Below, piece by piece: positions 45,847-64,000 of a stretch of DNA of 64,000 nt. The DNA is taken from positions 1,240,001 to 1,304,000 of the forward strand of contig JAVTLE010000016.1 in NCBI GenBank assembly GCA_033439295.1, in the 5' to 3' direction. The DNA is from Deuterostichococcus epilithicus (taxonomy: Eukaryota; Chlorophyta; Trebouxiophyceae; Prasiolales; Stichococcaceae). The translations under genes were made by a program, and so were the position numbers. A model generated the notes under the pieces. The model ran no database searches and had not been told where the DNA came from. It saw only the letters and a program-made list of their open reading frames with translations. Every line of letters starts with the position of its first letter. Position 1 is the first letter of the stretch.

Positions 45847-47494
45847 ATGCTAACGCGCATTGCATCGCGACGTCCTTCTGCTGTTCCGAGCAATCGTCGG
45901 GGCATGCATAGGGACTTCAAGTATCAATGCTTACCCGCAGGCTTGCCGAGAGGCTCGGCAGCGCTCCGCATCGGCCTTCCGATGGGGTTTTTCAGCAGCT
46001 CCAAGGCTTCGAAAACTGCCAACGAGCCCTCCGTCTCCGGCTCGGATGCCAGCGACCAGACCGCTGCCGATGATGGGGCGGTGTCCGACTTCCCACAGCA
46101 GCAGCAGTTCTGGACCGGCGGCGACTACCAGCTGCTGGGATCGGGCATCCGCTACTTCAAGCTCGGCTTCATCCACGTGAAGGTGTGAAAACGTTGTTCA
46201 TGCGCTGCCCTGCATTGTCACGCCTTGGCGTTGCAGCGGCACACAAACCCAGGCATGGTGCCGCAACAGAGCTGTGCAATCACAGTCCCATTTCATGGTA
46301 TGCCTGCAAGTCTGCGTGTCAAGCATCCGACCCTGCGCAATTATTTTCCGCTAGGTGTATGGCCTCGCGCTGTATGTCGACCGGCAGACGGCCGCAGCTG
46401 AGCTGGCGCGCCTGAAGTCAGAGGGGTTCTTCAAGGACGGTGACTATGGCATCGAGCGCATGTGCGCCGCCATCGCTGCCCTTAAATGCAACAAGGTGGG
46501 TGACGGCAATGGGCATGGCTCCTTGGTCATCGGATTTTCACGCTCTGGTTCAGCTCGTGTGCTACACTTGCGCTAGGGTTCGAACTGCGCGCCTGGCTTC
46601 TCGCCTCAGCGTGACAGCGTTTCCTGACACTCACCTGAGAGCGTAGAGGCGTGCACTCGGATTGCAGGTGGCGCAGATCCAACTGCTGCGCGGCATCACC
46701 GCCTCACAATTCACGGGCGCGCTTGCTGAGTCGCTGAAGCCGCGCCTGCAGGATACAGGTGCGAGGCTTTGTCGGACTTGTACGACTCGGAACTCCAAAT
46801 TCCGGTGTGATGGTGCTTCCTGCGAGGATCCAGGGCAGGTGGCCTGTGGAACCCAGTGACTGATGCAATGTTGCGTGTGCATTTGTGCAGATGACAAACG
46901 ATTCATCCCTGGCTTCGAGCAGTACTTCGAAAAGAAAAGCCTGACCGCGTCGACCAATGTGCCACTGCTGTGGACAGGTCGCATGCTGTCTGCTTGTCGC
47001 TGGATGGGACCCGTTGGCATTGCTGCATTCGATGATGCACAAGTTTGCCGGCATGAATGCATAGCTGCTACGTCACCGAGTGCTGACTGCTACCTCACGC
47101 TGTGCAGTGGGCGGCCAGCTGGAGGCTGACCTGCTGCCGCCAGGCCAGACGGACTTTACGCGCGTCACTCCTGGCTTCACGGTGCCGTCGCTGCGCTTCT
47201 GCCAGGCGCTGTTTGACATCTACCTGCGCTCAGGTGCGACTTGAAGCAGCCGTTACTCTTGTGACGAACTCCTGATCCGCCGAGGCCGCCATTTGATGTG
47301 TGGCCTCCTGAAGGATTAAGTGTCTGCCCGAGTATCTCACCCTGCTACCTTTGCCGTATCTCTTTTACACCTTGTGCTACTGCTCCAGTTGATGGTGTGA
47401 TCAATGCTGCCGTTTCCATGCAGACACCCCCGTGACCGGCGCCAGGGAGCAGTGGGCGGCATCTGTGAAGCAGATGCTCGATGCGGGGGCGTGA
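45847..47494 (+). CDS. Chalcone isomerase-like (fatty-acid-binding type) protein
   Basis: Six exons in phase. The first ends YQLLGSGIRYFKLGFIHVK, the opening strand of the chalcone isomerase fold; next VYGLALYVDRQTAAAELARL with FFKDGDYGIERMCAAIAAL; then VAQIQLLRGITASQFTGALA and SLKPRLQDTG; DKRFIPGFEQYFEKKSLTAS with VPLLWT; GQLEADLLPPGQTDF with VPSLRFCQALFDIYLRS; and a last helix ending at TGA 47492-47494. Green algae generally lack true flavonoid isomerases, so a lipid-binding (FAP) or non-catalytic role is more likely (inference). ATG 45847 gives a basic, possibly plastid-targeting N-terminus. ATG 45982 (MGFFSSSK) would instead give an N-myristoylation-like start. The choice is open. Confidence 0.75.
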
Positions 47495-47992
47495 AGCACG
47501 CCTGGAGCGCTTCGTCAGCACGGCTGCTGGCGGAAGCCGACCGATTGACACAAACATGGCCATGACCGATGAAGTACCCGCAGAAGTACCCACAGGAGAG
47601 CAACCGAGACAGTCCCCTATCGGCCCCCCGTGAAATTTTGTATAAATACACTGCAGTGACACATGCCCGGTGGGCATGTTGGCTCCGATCTTCTCTTTCG
47701 TGCCAATTAACCAGGATTTTCAATTCGTTCCTGCTGCCGTGTGTTGCATTTGCCAGACGGCCTTGCTCAGCTCGTGAGACCTGCATGTTCAGATGCTGGT
47801 GTACACTCCACAGCACAACATGCAAACCCTGCAGCTATTTACCTACCTACCTAATTGACAAATACAAGTGCAGCATCGCCATCAGAAACGGGTTGGAGAA
47901 TGCGCTGAAGACACAGTGCTTGTGAATAAAACGCAGACGCAAAGAACACACTAGTTTCTTTGGTACAATGCTGGGAAAACCAACGGAGTGAT
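47495..47992. other. Intergenic spacer between convergent genes
   Basis: This holds the 3' flanks of the chalcone-isomerase-like gene and of the membrane-anchored protein gene. A short TACC repeat lies near 47840. No supported gene. Confidence 0.5.
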
Positions 47993-49201
47993 TCACTTGC
48001 GTTCCCCGCTGCCTCTGCCGGCAAAGCGGCCGATAAGGAAGCCGGCGGCAAGGCCCGCCATGGCCCCCGCCGCCAGGCTGCCAACAGCAGTGAAGGTTAT
48101 GGTCGACTGTAGCTGCGCCCGATACTCATCCACTGCACGCACGAATGGCTCCTGCACGACAAATCAACAGTGTTTCGCACTGCAATTGAATGCAGATGCA
48201 TCAGCTGTCGTGACATCAGAGGCAGTACAGTGCACTGACGCCATCATGTCACCTTCAGGCCATCGACGAAGGGTTCGAGGAAAGGCGAAGCGAGGCCGTC
48301 CAAGACCGCCAGAGCGTAGTCGTACTCGCATGCCGCGTCGCCGCCGTCGCCGCCGGGCGCCAGCCACCTGGGTGTGCAGCCAATGCACAGCTGAGTGACA
48401 AAGTCCTGCAGCCTTGGTCGACGGCACGACTGGCCTATCACGCGCGCAGCCACGGAGATGCCCCTGCAAGCAACACACACCTGCCAGGCTGCTCGTGCGC
48501 CGCGATGCTGTCGCCGCCTGCCGCATCGCGGTACTTGACGCGGCGCAGCCCCTGATCGATCTGCGCTGCCGTGGCCTGCTGTCGCAGCTGGTCCAGGATC
48601 CGGTCTCCCACCCTGCAGCGGGGTGGGCCGGATGTCAAGTTGGGTCTGGTGCCAGGACGGCCTCAAATGCATCCGAAGCGGTTCTCGAGTGCACACAGCG
48701 AGGCCAGCGACAAATTGCTGGGTAGCGGCGCATCAGCATCATACCTGCGGCCGCGCTCCCGGAACTCCGGCGATACCTGGATGCACTGATCCAGGTACGA
48801 CGCATAGAGCTGCGTCCTGAGCTGCGTCTGCAGGGCCAGCAGCTGCGCCCTCGCGTCTGCCACCGACGCGCCCAGTGTCACCTGCAGCTGCTCCTGGCCT
48901 GAGAAGATCAAGTCCTGCGCGCAGCTTACCAAGCAACTGGTCATCCTGAGGTGCACCTGCCAGACGAAACTTGCGGTAGAAGATCAAGAGTGGCGGCCTG
49001 CCTTTGCTCAAAGCGACCCCACGCCACGCTCACCTGCACTGCCTGGTACGGCGTCGGCGGCGCTTCGCAAAGCACAGTCTGGGTCTGGAACGGACTGAGC
49101 TGACGCAGTGCGCCGATGACCTGCGCCGACGTCCATGACTGGACGCCGCGACTGCTTGCGCTGGCGCGCAGCGGCCGGCTCGGTGCACTGCTCGCAGCCA
49201 T
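47993..49201 (-). CDS. Unknown protein with C-terminal glycine-rich membrane anchor
   Basis: The N-terminus from ATG 49201 is Ser/Arg/Ala-rich (MAASSAPSRPLRASASSRG), as in organelle targeting peptides. It is followed by TSAQVIGALRQLSPFQTQTV and PTPYQAVQ. The middle exons are helical: GQEQLQVTLGASVADARAQL with YLDQCIQVSPEFRER, then DRILDQLRQQATAAQIDQGL and GGDSIAAHEQPG, then YALAVLDGLASPFLEPFVDG. The end is a single hydrophobic Gly/Ala segment, SLAAGAMAGLAAGFLIGRFA, with a basic tail (GRGSGERK), which suggests a tail-anchored or glycine-zipper membrane protein. The TGA lies at 47993-47995. I do not recognise a family. Plastid or mitochondrial location is inference. It is divergent from the MATE gene. 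Confidence 0.55.
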
Positions 49202-50025
49202 GTCATGACGCTGCTGCAACGTATGTGTTCGGGAGCATTGGGAGACGCAGCTTCGGGCTGAGGTGCGGCGCGCCGCACTTGACTCAGGGATTGTAGTCGT
49301 CGCCCAAATCCGCGCAATAAATCTTCGAAAATTAAATTGTGTGACTGATCCGGATCATCCAGGAAAAAAGCCTCAAATGCAGATTTCGGTTTCAGATGCC
49401 CAAACAATATTTGTTAAGTTCGGTGCCACCGCGCCGCTCTGGCTCAGAAGAAGCGTTGCACTGGATGCTTGGTCATTGTGCCGAATGCAAGTGATGAAAA
49501 CGGACAACTGGACGCTGGAATGGTCGGTTCGCAGCTAAATTGCATTTCGGGCGCCCTGCAGCGTGATGTCATGACGTAACCCAGTTCTTGACCACAGGAC
49601 ACAGGCAGCACCACCCTTGCTGGTTGCTGCAGACACACCAGCGCATGCCAAGAACTGTCAATAGAGTCTAGTCAGTTCTGAGATCGTAAGCGTACCCGTA
49701 GCTCGGGCCACACCTTGCAGCGACATTTTGTTTGCTGGGGAGACTGCAGTGGGAGTGGCGTTGGGGCAAACTGATGCGGTCGCATGGCACACGCAGTGTC
49801 TCGAATGATGTTAATTTGACCGCAACGATATCCGGCCGCACCGCAAGGATTAGGTCACTGCCTTTGCAGACCCAGCATCCTCGCAAACCCCCGACTGGTG
49901 CTTCAGGTGCGAACTCACTCACGCGCCAGGGCTAATTGTGCGCGTCAAAATAGCGCGAATATCTTGAAGCGTCAGGGCGATCAGGCGCTGACGTACGCAT
50001 CGCTCTGCACGTGTCCATTTATCAC
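49202..50025. other. Divergent intergenic region
   Basis: About 820 nt between two oppositely transcribed genes. It is relatively AT-rich around 49300-49420, with only short frames and no recognisable protein. It should hold both promoters. Confidence 0.5.
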
Positions 50026-53000
50026 ATGCTTGCGGCGCTGACCGCCAGGAATTATGTGAGCAAACCTGCCTGTGCAGGCCTGGCCGTCCTTGCAGCCGGC
50101 AGAAGCAGGCCAGCCCCAATCAGACTTGAAGCGAGATGTATGTACAGCGGCAGCGAATCGCTGAAACTACGGCAGCAGCAGCGGCCACCGCGGCACTGTA
50201 GTACCACGGCAGCGGGCACAGGCGACACGCGGCAGGCACAGCCGCAGGCACAGCCGCGCCAGCAGGCGCTGCTGCCTGACGCAAATGGCGCCGCAGAAGC
50301 GGACGGCGGCCCGCAGGCGCAGCGGCAGCCCGAGCAGCAGCAAGCCGGGCCTCAACCGCCGCAGCCGCCGCCACGGTGGCTGCAACCGGCTGCAGATGCA
50401 TACGGGCGGCTGAGGCGGCGGCTACGGCTGCCGCCCACCAGTCGGGTGCACGATGCCGCGATTGCCGCCATAGCCGGGCCGGCGCTGCTGTCGCTGGCGG
50501 CCGACCCGCTGCTGTCGCTTGTGGACACCGCATTCGTTGGCCGCCTGGGCCCGGCAGAGCTGGTGAGACGACCCATGTGGCAGTGCCGCGTCCAATCAGC
50601 ATTGCATGCGCCGCGTTGCAGGGGCCGCTGTCACAAACATGGTGCGCGCGGCTGAGTCGTTACAGCTTACTGAAGACCCTGCACGACTCATGGCTGCAGG
50701 GCGCGCTGGGCGTAAACACCTCACTCTTCGCTTTCAGGTGCGTCTTCACTGTGATGGGCGTTGGAGACGAGTTTGACGATGTGTGTCTGATGTTGGGTGC
50801 TCTGACGCTCTGCCTGACCCCACGGAGACTGTCTTGTGTGCGCAGCTTCGTAGTGTTCAACTTCCTGAGCAACGCCACGACGCCGCTCGTCGCCGCGGCA
50901 CTGTCGGCCGGCGACAAGCAGCAGGTGTGCGCCTACAGGCGTGGCTGCCTGCACCTGACAGCAAGGCATGCACGAGCACCCGGGAGCTCCGCCCGGTCTC
51001 GTGCTGAGAGCGCAGCAGTGCCCTACTCGCGCCGCCCGATCGTGAGTGACGCAGCAGTGCCCCAACCGCACCGCCCAGTCGTTGGTGGCGCTGACGCCGG
51101 CCCCCTTGGCGGCGCCGCAGGCCGGCAGGGTGACGCTGCAGGCGCTGGCAATCTCGGCGGTGCTGGGCACCGGCGTGACGGCAGCCCTGGTGTGCGGCGC
51201 TGACTCCTCCCTGGCGCTCATGGGCGCTGACGCGGCCGGCAGCGGCCAGTTGCACGACCTCAGCCGGGACTACCTCGTCATCAGGTGACTTGTGACCTCT
51301 TGCACCCTACACCTCGGCAGCTGTGCAGCGGCTCCCCCTTTCGACTGTCCTCAGGTGGCAGCGCGGCGCTGCCTGCAGAGACATCAGGGCTCTGCAGCAT
51401 TGCACTGACTGCGCGCTCGCTGGACCTGTGCAGGCTGTGTGCAGCGCAGGCTGTAGAGGCACGGCTCGGCATGGGAACTTTGCAACAGTGCCTTCTGCCA
51501 TCCAGCTCCCGCCCGTCCCTGCCCCCGTTTGCCCTGACGCGTCTGTGCTGCTGCCGTTCAGGGCCACGGCAGCGCCGGCGGCCCTCGTGATGATGGTCGG
51601 CCAGGGCGTGCTGCGGGGCCAGGTGAGGCGTCAGCCGTCATCTGTAGAGAAACATGCTCTGTGTTTGTGTCGACTGGCGGTTGGCATTACACTTGTCCCG
51701 CCACTCTTGCTAAGGGACCGTGAACCTCGCAGCGGCGAGCCTGAGCCTGCTCGTATGGGGACGAGTGCCATGTGACATCCCGTGCAGCTGGACACGCGGA
51801 CGCCGCTGGCCATCACCGTCGGCGCCAACCTTGTCAACCTGACGCTGGACCCGCTGCTCATCTTCGGCTGCGGCTGGGGCGTCGCGGGTGCCGCGGCGGC
51901 CACGGCGGCGGCGGAGTGGGCGGCCGCGCTGGCCTACCTGGGCTGCCTGTGGCGGCGGCGGGAGCAGCTAGGTCGGCATGTGTTTTATCTCCCTGGACTT
52001 GAGAGATGTGACTCAATTGCACCGGCACCCAGTGCACTGGCATCAGCGCTTGCCATGACCGCGCAGCGTCTCTGCCCTGTTGCGAGGCATGCAATTGCAC
52101 GCTGTCAAGTTTTGTGTGCTGTGCTTGACATCCATGATCTGCCTTCTGCATCCATGTTGCATGGCTTTGTGGCGCGCAGGGCTGTGGCCGCTGCCGAGGA
52201 CCAACATGGCGGACGCCGGCGCCACGTTCCTGCCGTTCTTCAGGGCGGGCGGCGCCATGCTCGCACGCTCCGTGCTGCTGCTCGGCACGAAGACGCTGGC
52301 TAGCACAGTGTCCACCAGGCGAGCCCTGTGATGCGGGAGACATGAGACCCATCAAACTCTTGTTGCAGCCTCTCGTGGCACCGGTGTCTGCCTTTGTGTG
52401 CTGCGCAACAGCAGAACTGACACGGCCCTGTGCGCCTTGCTGCAGGCTGGGGACCGTGCCAATTGCATCGCACCAGGTGCGAGCCCATGGTCGAAACGCT
52501 GTCTGGGTCGACGAGGGCTTGTCGGCACACCAAAACCCTCGCAGGTGAGTGCCACCGAGGCTGGTGCGCCTGCTGCTGCCGCAGGTGCTGTTGCAGCTCT
52601 GGATGCTCTCGAGTTTCCTGCTGGATTCTCTGGCAGTCGGCGGCCAGACGCTCATTGCGGTGCAGCTGGGGTCGCGCCGGCCGGACGCCGCCCGCGAGAT
52701 CGGCGATCGGCTGCTGGAGGTGAGAAACATCATCATATTTGGCTCGACAGTCGGCCGGGTTCAGGCTGGAGCTGGTCCCGCCGCAAGCAACCACCCTGAC
52801 TGTGCCTGCCCCTCACATTGCCTGCCCCTTGCTCCCTTACTTTGCCTGCCCCTTGCAAACGGGGCGCTCTCCGGTGGCCAAATTTTGTTACATACTCCCC
52901 GCAATGTCAAACGATCTTTGAACGCCCCTCCCTTCATGCGTCCGTGCTCAGCCCAAGTGAATCATGGCCCCAACAGCTGGGCCTGGGTCTCGGGCTGGGC

Positions 53001-53969
53001 GTCGCCGCCGTCTACGGCGCCGCCGGCCCGTGGCTGCCGCTGGCATTCACAGCCGATGCCGACGTCGCGACGGCGGTGTGGGCGCTGCTGCCGCTCGCCA
53101 CCCTCATGCTGCCGCTGAATGCGCTGGTTTACGTGCTCGATGGCATCTTGGTCGGCGCCAGCGACTTCAAGTTTCTGGCAGGCACGCCTCGTTTCATGTT
53201 CTGCGATTTGTGATGCGGTCGCACCGTCGACTCTGAGGGTCTCAGGCGCGCCAATGTTCTCGGGGTTTCCTTGTGTCAAGAACAACCAGCATGAGCCGGG
53301 CGGCGTCCTGCTCAGCACAGTCGACTCCAGGGTTCTAGCACGCATGCCTTCGCCTCCTCGTTGCCAATCAAATGCGCGTTCGTCTCGAAACGCTGCTCCA
53401 CGAGCGGCGCCACACATCAAGCGTACAGGACCGCTCAATGGCGCCTCTGGGGCCTAGCGTGTGAGGGCTACAGCAGAGGGGTACTTGAACAATCGGTGGG
53501 ACTGATGGGGCCATTGCTCAGTCAGTGCCCACGCGCCGACACACAATCCCTTTCCGCAGGTGCTATGGGTATTGCCGCATCGACAACTGTCGTGGTACTA
53601 CTCACCGCGGAGCGTATGGACAGCGGACTGCTGGGAGTGTGGCAGGGCCTCGCCTTCCTGAGTGTCATGCGGCTGGCCACGCTGCTGTGGCGCTACCAGT
53701 CGCCGCACGGGCCGCTGCCCCCGGGGCGGGGCCCGGCAGCGGCTGAGCCGCTTGCGGCTGATTCAGCTGGCGAGGAGGCAGCCAACACAGCATCGGCAGA
53801 CTCGCAGCGGCGGGCGGGACAGAACAGTGACCGCAGCTCTGCGTCCACGACCGCCCTGCAGCAGCGCACGCGCGAGTCTGCCGCAGCACGGCAGGCCAAC
53901 AACATCGTGCCGCAGCAGAGGCGCCAACGACGGCAGGAAGCTCAGACCGGCAGGAGTAAAGAGCATTAA
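50026..53969 (+). CDS. MATE-family multidrug/metabolite efflux carrier, plastid type
   Basis: The N-terminus from ATG 50026 is long, Ala/Arg/Gln-rich and acid-poor, as in chloroplast transit peptides. The carrier starts at AIAAIAGPALLSLAADPLLS and VDTAFVGRLGPAEL. Further segments are FVVFNFLSNATTPLVAAALS, VTLQALAISAVLGTGVTAAL, ATAAPAALVMMVGQGVLRGQ, ITVGANLVNLTLDPLLIFGC, FFRAGGAMLARSVLLLGTKT, LGTVPIASHQ, LWMLSSFLLDSLAVGGQTLI, PLATLMLPLNALVYVLDGIL, and a last helix near 53650, in the order of a 12-helix MATE transporter. It would exchange H+ or Na+ for an organic substrate. The C-terminus is a long Gln/Arg/Ser-rich tail ending in TAA at 53969. Junctions are in phase; two introns use GC donors (52319, 53182). 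Confidence 0.85.
51012..51088 (+). repeat. Diverged 39-bp tandem duplication in a MATE intron
   Basis: Two adjacent copies start GCAGCAGTGCCC (51012 and 51051) and diverge in the middle. They lie just upstream of the exon that begins with GCCGGCAGGGTGACG. Confidence 0.75.
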
Positions 53970-56191
53970 TGAACGTCCGTGTGCCTAGCAGACCTGCAGT
54001 GACTCGGTAGGAGTGGGTCATGAGTGTCACGAGACCAATTGTAGAATGAGAACGCGTGTATTGCGCATTATTAAACAGGAGCAATTTGATGAGGCGCCAG
54101 CTTGAGGCGATTGGCTTTGGCCGTCAATTGGTTTGGAGGAACAGGTCGCCACCTCGAAATGCTATTTGGCGGCCGGCGATGATCTTGCTGCAGCAGGAAG
54201 TCTCCCAGCCAGTGTTCGATTCCCTCAGGTTTTTACAGGGTGCATGAGTTGTTCCAGTGCATCTGCCGCGCCAGAATTGCTTGCAGCCAGAAAACTTTTC
54301 CAGCCAAGTTACAACATGGTAACCATCATCCGTCGAAGATCGCTAATATTGACATCAGTCAGAATGAAACGGTGGCGCGGGAAAAGTACCTAGGTTCTCT
54401 CTCGTGATGCTCGTGAGCAGCGGCAACTCCCAGCAGCACAACAACAGCGCAAATAGGTACAACTGCGTGACTTGGCTTCTCGTTCGCACATTCCCCGAAT
54501 GATGCGTAAGGGTGCAGAATGCATCCTCTGACAGCAACTTGTCAACGGCGCGGACGTCCCGATCGGCTGGCAACAGCGGCGCCATGCTCTGGCTCCTCAG
54601 CCGCGCCTTCCAGCGCCGCGCAGTTCCCAGAGGGGCCGCCGGGAGCAAATGCAATGTGCCTCCTCCGCCTCCACGAGAGGCGGCCCTGGCGCCCTTCGCT
54701 TGGATGAAGCTCAGCCCCGGGGCCCGATCGCCAGCCTGCATGGCGCAGCTTGACTGGCCAGGCGTCCGGCCAGCCCCTCAGCTGCGGCGCTCGGCGGCGG
54801 CACCCGGCCGCTGCGGTGCCCATGCGCCGGCACAGCGTGCTGCCTCAATTGAAGCCGCTGCGCTGGGCCCAGCTTGGCGCCTGCCAGCCCGCACCCGCGC
54901 CGTCGCCCCACTGCAGCAGACCAAGCAGCGATTGTGAGCTTTTGGTCGTACCCAGTCCTCCCGCAGACTGAGCGGCCACGGGCGCGCAGGACTGCAGCTC
55001 ACACCCATGCCGGAGCAAGCTGCAGCGGGACTGACGTGTGCAGGTCGAGTCCAGCGCAGTGCGCGCTGAGGTTGAATGCACCTGCGGCGCCTCTGCTGCG
55101 GCAGCGGCGAATTGCGGCGGCCAAGCGGAGGGGTGCGGCGCCGCGGGCGGAGCCCCTGCCGAGCCGTCCTCCTCGCCGCCGTCCTCCTCCTCGCCTTCCT
55201 CCTCCTCCTCATCGCCGTCCCCCTCCCGGTCTTCGTCCTCCTCGCCGCCCTGCCAGCTGGGGCCGGCGCCTGCGACACACCGCGGCCAAGCGGGTTGCGC
55301 AACAAGACCCGCGGGGCCCGGCGCCGCCAGACCCCTTGGTCTCATGGCCGGCGACTGCCGCACGGCAGTGGAGGGAGGGAGGGGGCCAGCGGCGGTGGGC
55401 TGTACGAACATGCGCCCAGGAGAAGGCGGCCGTGCGTCGGCGAGGAGAGGAGAAGACGGCTGTGCGTCGAGCGGGTCACAACAGAAGGCGACTGCGCGTC
55501 GGTGCGTCGGTGCGTATAACAGGAAGCGGAGAATTGCGCACCGGCGGAGTCGCGGGACACGCCGGCGACGTCGCCGACCTCCGCGTCCGCCTCCGCATCG
55601 CCCGCCTCGTCCGGCTCCGCCTCCTCGCTCTCCGCCGCCCGCGCCTTGTCTGCGGCGCAGGAGCACTCGAAAGCTGAAAAGCGCCCCGGGGCTCCGGGCA
55701 CATGGCTCCGGAGCCTCCCGTCCGGCTCGGTCAGACCGCTCCCCGTTGCCCGCGCCTGAGCTGTGCGAGGCACAGGGGTCCGTGCACAGCACGGAGTGCC
55801 CAGGGGACACAGAAGCACGCAGAACGGTTTCTTTCTTGGAGTTCTCTCAAGGCACGGGGTGTCTCGTCCGGCTCAGCCTCCGCGCACCAAGCCGCCAGCG
55901 ACCTGTCTGCGGCGCCGCATGGATGTAGGGAGACGCCAGGGCTTCAGGCCTGCCGCTTGGCTTAGCATAACGAAGGCGCAGCGTGACACAGCACCGGGTC
56001 GCAGGGCAGCCACCGTGGGTCCAAGGCACATCGACAGCTACTTTGTGCTGCAGGGCGCCGGCAGTTCAAGCACTGGCTCTCGTACACCCTGCAGCTGGAC
56101 GGCATGTTTAGGTCCCAAATGGACAGGACGAGCAGCAGTGCAATAAGGTGCCGCACCCTTCATCTTGGAGTGGACGGGGCGTAGCTTGGGA
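53970..56191. other. GC-rich stretch between convergent genes, no supported gene
   Basis: Two long overlapping frames run antiparallel: 54845-55810 (-, 321 codons, with the acidic run GGEEDEDREGDGDEEEEE) and 55038-55928 (+, 296 codons, Ser/Pro-rich). Both come from the same (TCC)n-like low-complexity DNA near 55160-55250. The minus frame could be an acidic protein (ending LLGLLQWGDGAGAGWQ), but no start, splice chain or domain supports it. A third frame, 54355-54741 (-), has a hydrophobic run (LYLFALLLCCWELPLLTSI) and is equally unsupported. Confidence 0.4.

Positions 56192-56193
<2 letters not shown>
56151..56193 (-). repeat. Echo of the last CHD1 exon
   Basis: This 43-bp segment closely resembles 56251-56293, which encodes PKLRAVYSKIKGA in the CHD1 C-terminal domain. 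It lies 100 bp further 3', where it would read PKLRPVHSKMKGA. Confidence 0.75.

Positions 56194-64000
<7,807 letters not shown>

Noticed and set aside
54845-55928. Two long antiparallel frames read as genes
   Set aside because: Both arise from the same low-complexity DNA and neither has a start, splice chain or domain. Kept only as a described region.

Overview
This looks like nuclear DNA of a green alga (Chlorophyta). It is GC-rich. Genes are split into many short exons (20-600 nt) by introns of roughly 75-400 nt with GT..AG ends and some GC..AG ends. The gene set mixes plastid proteins (a PSRP1/HPF ribosome-hibernation factor with a transit peptide, a chloroplast-type MATE carrier), chalcone-isomerase-like and plant/algal proteins, and conserved eukaryotic proteins. 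A trebouxiophyte is my guess (inference only). No rRNA, tRNA, CRISPR array or complete transposon was recognised. All genes were assembled by eye from exon reading frames. Where exon phases could be followed through a whole gene this is stated.

Layout. 1-3144 (+): 3' part of a Ser-rich protein with two ubiquitin-interacting motifs. 3877-5939 (+): EF-hand protein. 6380-8061 (-): PUB plus ZZ zinc-finger protein. 8449-10876 (+): F-box/leucine-rich protein. 11144-11974 (-): UBTD-type protein. 12431-14306 (+): PIH1-domain protein. 14636-18362 (+): EME1 subunit of the MUS81 nuclease. 18763-21478 (-): KH-domain protein. 23370-30224 (+): axonemal outer-arm dynein intermediate chain 1, apparently a pseudogene. 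31550-32914 (+): SAM methyltransferase with one frameshift. 33100-36652 (-): large Cys/His-domain, coiled-coil, polyQ protein. 37606-41497 (-): aspartyl aminopeptidase. 41718-43781 (+): PSRP1. 44086-45292 (-): USP-like protein. 45847-47494 (+): chalcone-isomerase-like protein. 47993-49201 (-): protein with a C-terminal membrane anchor. 50026-53969 (+): MATE carrier. 56192-64000 (-): CHD1-type remodeller, cut by the window end.

Most neighbours are head-to-head or tail-to-tail, with short divergent spacers (about 220 nt between aspartyl aminopeptidase and PSRP1), so shared promoters are likely. Ubiquitin-related genes are frequent at the left (UIM, PUB, F-box, UBTD), but nothing shows that they work together.

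The most interesting signal is the dynein intermediate chain. Its WD-repeat protein is recognisable from end to end, yet it carries two in-frame stops and about six single-base frameshifts, mostly in C or G runs. Genes nearby that I could phase completely (UBTD, PIH1, PUB/ZZ, aspartyl aminopeptidase, PSRP1) are clean. This points to recent loss of a motile-cilium gene. A second theme is degenerate copies of exon edges lying inside neighbouring introns (EF-hand, dynein and CHD1 genes), which may bear on how introns arise or shift here.
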